Shown: piece after piece, positions 60,605 to 64,000 of the stretch
Position numbering within the stretch: the first letter of the stretch is position 1
How the letters are laid out: every line of letters begins with the position of its first letter
Assembly (NCBI GenBank): GCA_963851405.1
Contig: CAWKPB010000006.1
Span: 62,001 to 126,000 of the forward strand
Source: JANPBY01 sp963851405
GTDB lineage: Bacteria; Actinomycetota; Actinomycetes; DATJPE01
DNA length: 64,000 nt
Reading direction: 5' to 3'
Notes under the pieces: generated by a model
The model's input: the letters and a program-made list of their open reading frames with translations, nothing else
The model's database searches: none
What the model was told of the DNA's origin: nothing
Made by a program: the position numbers and the translations under genes

Positions 60605-61765
60605 GTGACGGACCTGGCCCCGAGGGGCTCGGCTCCCGGTCGCGTACCCGATTTGCGCGAGGACTTGGTGGGCCGAGCGGCCTACGGCGCGCCGCAGATC
60701 GACGTTCCGGTGCGGCTCAACACCAACGAGAACCCGTACCCACCATCGGTAGAGCTCGTGGCTGACATCGCCTCCGCGGTGACCGAATCGGCCCGAAACC
60801 TGAATCGCTACCCAGATCGCGAAGCCGAGGCTCTACGGCGCGGCCTGGCCAGCTATCTGGCGGCGAAGGAGTCCCTGGAGTTCGACGTCTCCCAGGTGTG
60901 GGCCGCCAACGGATCCAATGAGGTGATGTTTCAGCTCTGCTTGGCTTTTGGTGGGCCTGGACGCACTGCGCTGGGGTTTGCGCCGACATACTCCATGTAC
61001 CCCACGTACTGCCGCGATTCCTTCACTCGCTGGGTGACGGTCCCTCGTGAGAACGACTTCTCCCTCGACCTCGAGCGGGCCGTCGATGCCGTCCGTGACC
61101 TCCGTCCAGATCTTGTGGTCGTTGCTTCGCCCAACAACCCGACGGGGACGGCGCTGCCACTGGCGACCGTTTCGGCGTTGTGCGACGCGGCGCCAGGCCT
61201 TGTTCTGGTTGACGAGGCCTACGCCGAGTTCAGGCGACCGGGCACCCCGAGCGCGCTGTCCTTGCTCGGACAGTTCCCGAATTTGGCCGTGATCCGCACC
61301 CTGAGCAAGGCCTTTGGCCTGGCTGGCGCTCGGCTCGGCTACGTGATCGCCGCTCCGGCGGTGGTGGACGCCGCGCGACTGGTACGACTGCCGTACCACC
61401 TCTCGTCGATCACTCAGGCCGTCGCCCTCGCTGCGCTCGCCCATGTCGACTCACTCGCGCCTCAGTTGGCAGCGATCCGGGCCGAACGAGACGATGCGGT
61501 GCAATGGCTGCGCTCCCAGGGCCTAGCGGTTGCGGACTCGGATGCGAATTTCGCCATGTTTGGGTGCTTCGCCGACCGAGGCGCGGTGTGGACGGCGCTG
61601 CTGGACCGGGGTGTCTTGGTGCGCGAAGTCGGCCCCGAGGGGTGGTTGAGGGTCACCGTTGGGACTGGATCTGACATGGCCCGGTTCCGTTCAGCCATGC
61701 AGGATGTGCTCGTGAGCGGCGTGGCTCACATCGATCAACCCACGACTCAAGGGAGTTCGACATGA
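60605..61765 (+). CDS. hisC: Histidinol-phosphate aminotransferase
   Basis: 386 residues. Fold type I aminotransferase: 'VRLNTNENPYPPS', 'ANGSNEVMFQLCLAFGGPG', 'VVVASPNNPTGTALPL', 'LVLVDEAYAEF', PLP Lys in 'IRTLSKAFGLAGARLGYVIA', and 'EGWLRVTVGT' near the end. It converts imidazole-acetol phosphate to histidinol phosphate. Stop overlaps the hisB ATG by 4 bp. Confidence 0.96.
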   Translation: MTDLAPRGSAPGRVPDLREDLVGRAAYGAPQIDVPVRLNTNENPYPPSVELVADIASAVTESARNLNRYPDREAEALRRGLASYLAAKESLEFDVSQVWAANGSNEVMFQLCLAFGGPGRTALGFAPTYSMYPTYCRDSFTRWVTVPRENDFSLDLERAVDAVRDLRPDLVVVASPNNPTGTALPLATVSALCDAAPGLVLVDEAYAEFRRPGTPSALSLLGQFPNLAVIRTLSKAFGLAGARLGYVIAAPAVVDAARLVRLPYHLSSITQAVALAALAHVDSLAPQLAAIRAERDDAVQWLRSQGLAVADSDANFAMFGCFADRGAVWTALLDRGVLVREVGPEGWLRVTVGTGSDMARFRSAMQDVLVSGVAHIDQPTTQGSST

Positions 61766-62364
61766 TCGCCGCAAGGCGTACGGCGACGGTGGCTCGCACC
61801 ACCAAGGAGTCGGACGTCCTCATCGAATTGGACCTGGACGGAGACGGTCGGACCCAGATCGACACCGGGGTGCCGTTCTTCGATCACATGTTGGCCCAGT
61901 TGGGGAAGCATGGCGGCTTCGACCTGACGGTCCGCACGAAGGGCGACCTGGAAGTCGACGCACACCACACGGTCGAGGACACGGCTCTGGCTCTGGGCCA
62001 GGCCCTTCGTGAGGCGCTGGGGGACAAGGCGGGGATCAGGCGGTTCGGGGATGCGCTGGTCCCCCTGGATGAGACCCTCTGCCAGGTTGCGGTCGATGTG
62101 TCAGGTCGTCCGTACGTCGTGCACGAGGAACCCGCCCTCGTCGAGTTGATTGGCACCTACGACACGACGCTGACCCGTCACATTTGGGAGTCCATCAGCT
62201 CATCGGCTCAGATTTGCATCCACGTTCGGGTGCTTTCCGGTCGCAATGCACACCACATCGTGGAAGCGCAGTTCAAGGCCGTAGCACGAGCACTCCGGGC
62301 GGCTGTCGAGATCGACCCCCGCGTGGTCGGAGTGCCGTCGACGAAGGGAACGCTCTCGTCGTGA
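61762..62364 (+). CDS. hisB: Imidazoleglycerol-phosphate dehydratase
   Basis: 200 residues, monofunctional (no phosphatase domain). 'DTGVPFFDHMLAQLGKHGGFDL', 'DAHHTVEDTALALGQAL', 'RHIWESISSSAQICIHVRVLSGRNAHHIVEAQFKAVARAL' contain the His/Glu ligands of its two manganese ions. GTGA overlap with hisH. Confidence 0.97.
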   Translation: MIAARRTATVARTTKESDVLIELDLDGDGRTQIDTGVPFFDHMLAQLGKHGGFDLTVRTKGDLEVDAHHTVEDTALALGQALREALGDKAGIRRFGDALVPLDETLCQVAVDVSGRPYVVHEEPALVELIGTYDTTLTRHIWESISSSAQICIHVRVLSGRNAHHIVEAQFKAVARALRAAVEIDPRVVGVPSTKGTLSS

Positions 62365-62993
62365 GCCACCCCAGGGTGGTCGTCCTGGACTATGGGTCAG
62401 GAAACCTTCGCTCGGCCGAGCGGGCCTTGGCCCGGGCAGGCGCCTCGGTGTCGGTGACTGCCGACCCCCAGCTGGCGTTGGAGGCCGAGGGCTTGGTTGT
62501 CCCAGGTGTCGGGGCCTTCGCTGCTTGCATGGCCGGTTTGCGGGCCGTCGAAGGACCGCGCTTGATCGATCGGCGGTTGGCGGGGGGCCGTCCGGTTCTG
62601 GGCATCTGTGTCGGCATGCAGGTGCTCTTTGCTGAGGGGGAAGAACACGGAGTCCGAACCATTGGATGTGGGCAGTGGCCGGGACGCGTGGAGCGGCTCG
62701 CCGCCCCGCGGTTGCCTCATATCGGATGGAACACGGTTGAGCCGCCTGATGGATCCGCGCTGTTCGCGGGCCTCGGCGATGAACGGTTCTATTTCGTGCA
62801 CAGCTACGGTGTGCGGAACTGGGTCATGCCCACGTCAACGTTGGCTGCGCCGCAGCTTACGTGGACGAGCCACCACGACCGGTTCGTGGCGGCTGTTGAG
62901 AACGGGCCGCTCACGGCCACGCAGTTCCATCCCGAGAAGTCCGGGGATGCCGGAGCCCAACTGCTGGCGACCTGGGTGAGGAGCCTTTCTTGA
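62361..62993 (+). CDS. hisH: Imidazole glycerol phosphate synthase, glutaminase subunit HisH
   Basis: 210 residues from the GTG at 62361 (overlaps hisB stop). Class I glutamine amidotransferase: 'VVLDYGSGNLRSAERAL', 'PVLGICVGMQVLF' with the nucleophile Cys, and 'ATQFHPEKSGDAGAQLL' with the His-Glu of the triad. It feeds ammonia to HisF, which is not in the window. Confidence 0.97.
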   Translation: MSHPRVVVLDYGSGNLRSAERALARAGASVSVTADPQLALEAEGLVVPGVGAFAACMAGLRAVEGPRLIDRRLAGGRPVLGICVGMQVLFAEGEEHGVRTIGCGQWPGRVERLAAPRLPHIGWNTVEPPDGSALFAGLGDERFYFVHSYGVRNWVMPTSTLAAPQLTWTSHHDRFVAAVENGPLTATQFHPEKSGDAGAQLLATWVRSLS

Positions 62994-63208
62994 ACGAGCC
63001 CATGAGTGCCCGTGCACGGCGCGAGCATCGCATCCGGGTGGTCGCCTGGCTGATCTTGCTCGTGGGCGCGGCCATCGTGCTGTTGCGTTTTGTCGAACTT
63101 CCCGGTTGGGGCCAGGCAACCGTGATCCTCGTCTTGATCCTGCTGGCCGCGCTTGGTGTCGTGATCAGCCACCGCCGGGCCAAGACCGGCAACGGCTCAG
63201 CGAGCTAG
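62990..63208 (+). CDS. Small two-helix membrane protein
   Basis: 72 residues from a TTG overlapping the hisH stop (TTGA), or 68 from ATG 63002. Basic N-terminus ('RARREHRIR') and two hydrophobic segments ('VVAWLILLVGAAIVLLRFV', 'ATVILVLILLAALGVVIS'). Unknown function; it is wedged between hisH and hisA in the histidine operon. Confidence 0.6.
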   Translation: MNEPMSARARREHRIRVVAWLILLVGAAIVLLRFVELPGWGQATVILVLILLAALGVVISHRRAKTGNGSAS

Positions 63209-63230
63209 TCCCGCATCAACCAGTGACGGC

Positions 63231-63569
63231 ATGAGCAAACAGCGCGCCCAGCGTCGAGCCACCCGTGAGGCTGAGCGCGAGCGCGCCATCGCTGATCGTG
63301 AGAGCCGAGAGCGACGCCGGCGCAGAAGCACCGCACGTAGGAACCGGATCCAACGCCCTGTCCGGGCCGCTGCGCGCGCCTTCCAGCGAGGATGGTCCTG
63401 GTGGTCCGCGCGGTCCAGAGGCCAACGGCTGGTCGTTGTCTTTGCAGGCCTAGTGATCGCGGTGGGCGTGTTCCGAGCACCCACCTGGGGCCTCAAGGTC
63501 CTGATCGTCGGGTTCACGGTTCTCATGCTTCCGGTGGCTTGGACGCTGGTCTCTGGCCGGCGCAGGTAG
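63231..63569 (+). CDS. Basic membrane protein of unknown function
   Basis: 112 residues from the ATG at 63231. The first half is very rich in Arg/Glu (residues ~5-45, 'RRATREAERERAIADRESRE') and could be helical or bind nucleic acid. Two hydrophobic segments follow (about residues 68-84 and 90-107). Similar small ORFs are found near actinobacterial his genes, but I know no function. Confidence 0.55.
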   Translation: MSKQRAQRRATREAERERAIADRESRERRRRRSTARRNRIQRPVRAAARAFQRGWSWWSARSRGQRLVVVFAGLVIAVGVFRAPTWGLKVLIVGFTVLMLPVAWTLVSGRRR

Positions 63570-63578
63570 CAGGTCGCC

Positions 63579-63584
63579 TAGGAT
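63579..63584 (+). promoter_or_regulatory. -10 box (TAGGAT) of hisA/priA, leaderless
   Basis: TAGGAT ends 7 bases before the GTG at 63592, so the transcript should begin at the start codon. This gives hisA a promoter of its own inside the his region. Confidence 0.45.
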
Positions 63585-63591
63585 TCCCGCC

Positions 63592-64000
63592 GTGACCGAC
63601 GGACTTGTGCTGCTTCCTGCCGTGGACGTCTCCCACGGCCAGGCCGTGCGGCTGGTCCAGGGAGCCGCCGGTTCGGAGACGTCGTACGGCGATCCGCTAG
63701 CCGCGGCGCTCGCATGGCAGGAAGCGGGGGCGGACTGGATTCACCTCGTGGACCTCGATGCAGCCTTCGGGCGAGGGTCGAATGCCGAACTGCTGGCTGA
63801 TGTCGTGCGGAAACTCGAGGTGTCGGTCGAGCTTTCGGGTGGCATTCGAGACGATGCCTCGTTAGCCACAGCCTTGGCAACCGGCTGTGAGCGCGTCAAC
63901 CTGGGGACGGCTGCCCTCGAGGAACCGGACTGGTGTCGACGGGTCATCGCAGAGCATGGCGAGCGGATCGCCGTTGGTCTCGACGTCCGTGGCAACACGC
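63592..64000 (+). CDS. priA: Phosphoribosyl isomerase HisA/PriA (3' end outside window)
   Basis: 136 residues visible from the GTG at 63592. 'LLPAVDVSHGQAVRLVQG' carries the first catalytic Asp of the HisA barrel, then 'YGDPLAAALAWQEAGADWIHLVDLDAAFG', 'VELSGGIRDDASLATAL', 'RVNLGTAALEEPDW' and 'IAVGLDVRG'. In most actinobacteria the single HisA is the bifunctional PriA that also replaces TrpF; whether that applies here depends on trpF elsewhere. Confidence 0.93.
   Translation, partial: MTDGLVLLPAVDVSHGQAVRLVQGAAGSETSYGDPLAAALAWQEAGADWIHLVDLDAAFGRGSNAELLADVVRKLEVSVELSGGIRDDASLATALATGCERVNLGTAALEEPDWCRRVIAEHGERIAVGLDVRGNT

Noticed and set aside
1..64000. tRNA or rRNA genes
   Set aside because: I saw no cloverleaf with a GGTTCGA-type T arm and no rRNA stretch; a tRNA scan would be needed to exclude one fully.

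Overview
The window comes from a high-GC actinobacterium (Actinomycetota). The evidence is a division and cell-wall cluster without ftsA but with sepF, yggT and divIVA/wag31 after ftsZ, a MraZ box, an ileS T-box leader, frequent GTG/TTG starts with 4-bp ATGA/GTGA gene overlaps, and several TANNNT -10 boxes lying only 6-8 bases before a start codon (leaderless mRNAs). The genus cannot be fixed from the sequence alone.

Region 1 (1-22.3 kb) is a catabolic island. A forward operon (1-9.07 kb) encodes an LLM flavin oxidoreductase, a family III CoA-transferase, an MmgE/PrpD protein, a triple-RidA protein, a split MaoC hydratase, a Cys-less thiolase-like protein with a DUF35 partner (Ltp2/ChsH2-type aldolase), an acyl-CoA dehydrogenase and a CoA-ester lyase. 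Then come a Rieske protein, a kinase-phospholyase fusion, and a reverse operon (CoA-transferase, cyclase, second MmgE/PrpD). The reverse operon is divergent from an IclR regulator and hydantoinase. A solitary AbiEi/Vsr-like nuclease gene flanked by matching inverted repeats, a bicupin and an acyl-CoA ligase follow. A shared GTGGAAC-type palindrome precedes the reverse operon, the IclR gene, the bicupin and the ligase, so they look like one IclR regulon. The substrate is unknown; it is probably a branched or cyclic acid taken apart as CoA esters.

Region 2 (22.4-40.8 kb) is the dcw cluster: mraZ, a probable mraW RNA, a small membrane protein, rsmH, ftsL-like, ftsI, murE, murF, mraY, murD, ftsW, murG, murC, ftsQ, ftsZ, pgeF, yggS, sepF, yggT and divIVA. 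Region 3 (40.9-53.1 kb) holds an unknown gene, ileS with its T-box, a small membrane protein, a histone-H1-like/DksA fusion, lspA, rluD, a GNAT, an aldo/keto reductase and dnaE. Region 4 (53.1-64 kb) has a DUF3352 protein, an amidohydrolase, a DUF2567 protein, a class V aminotransferase, ybaK, a LON-domain protein and the histidine genes hisD, hisC, hisB, hisH and hisA/priA with small unknown genes between them. The last gene runs off the window.

Fourteen apparent single-base indels interrupt nine genes: the iclR-type gene, the hydantoinase, the AbiEi-like gene, mraZ, rsmH, ftsL, ftsI, sepF and a class V aminotransferase. Seven fall within 22.7-25.8 kb, in genes that cannot all be dead in a living cell. 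Most are therefore probably sequence or assembly errors, and those genes are annotated here as full spans.
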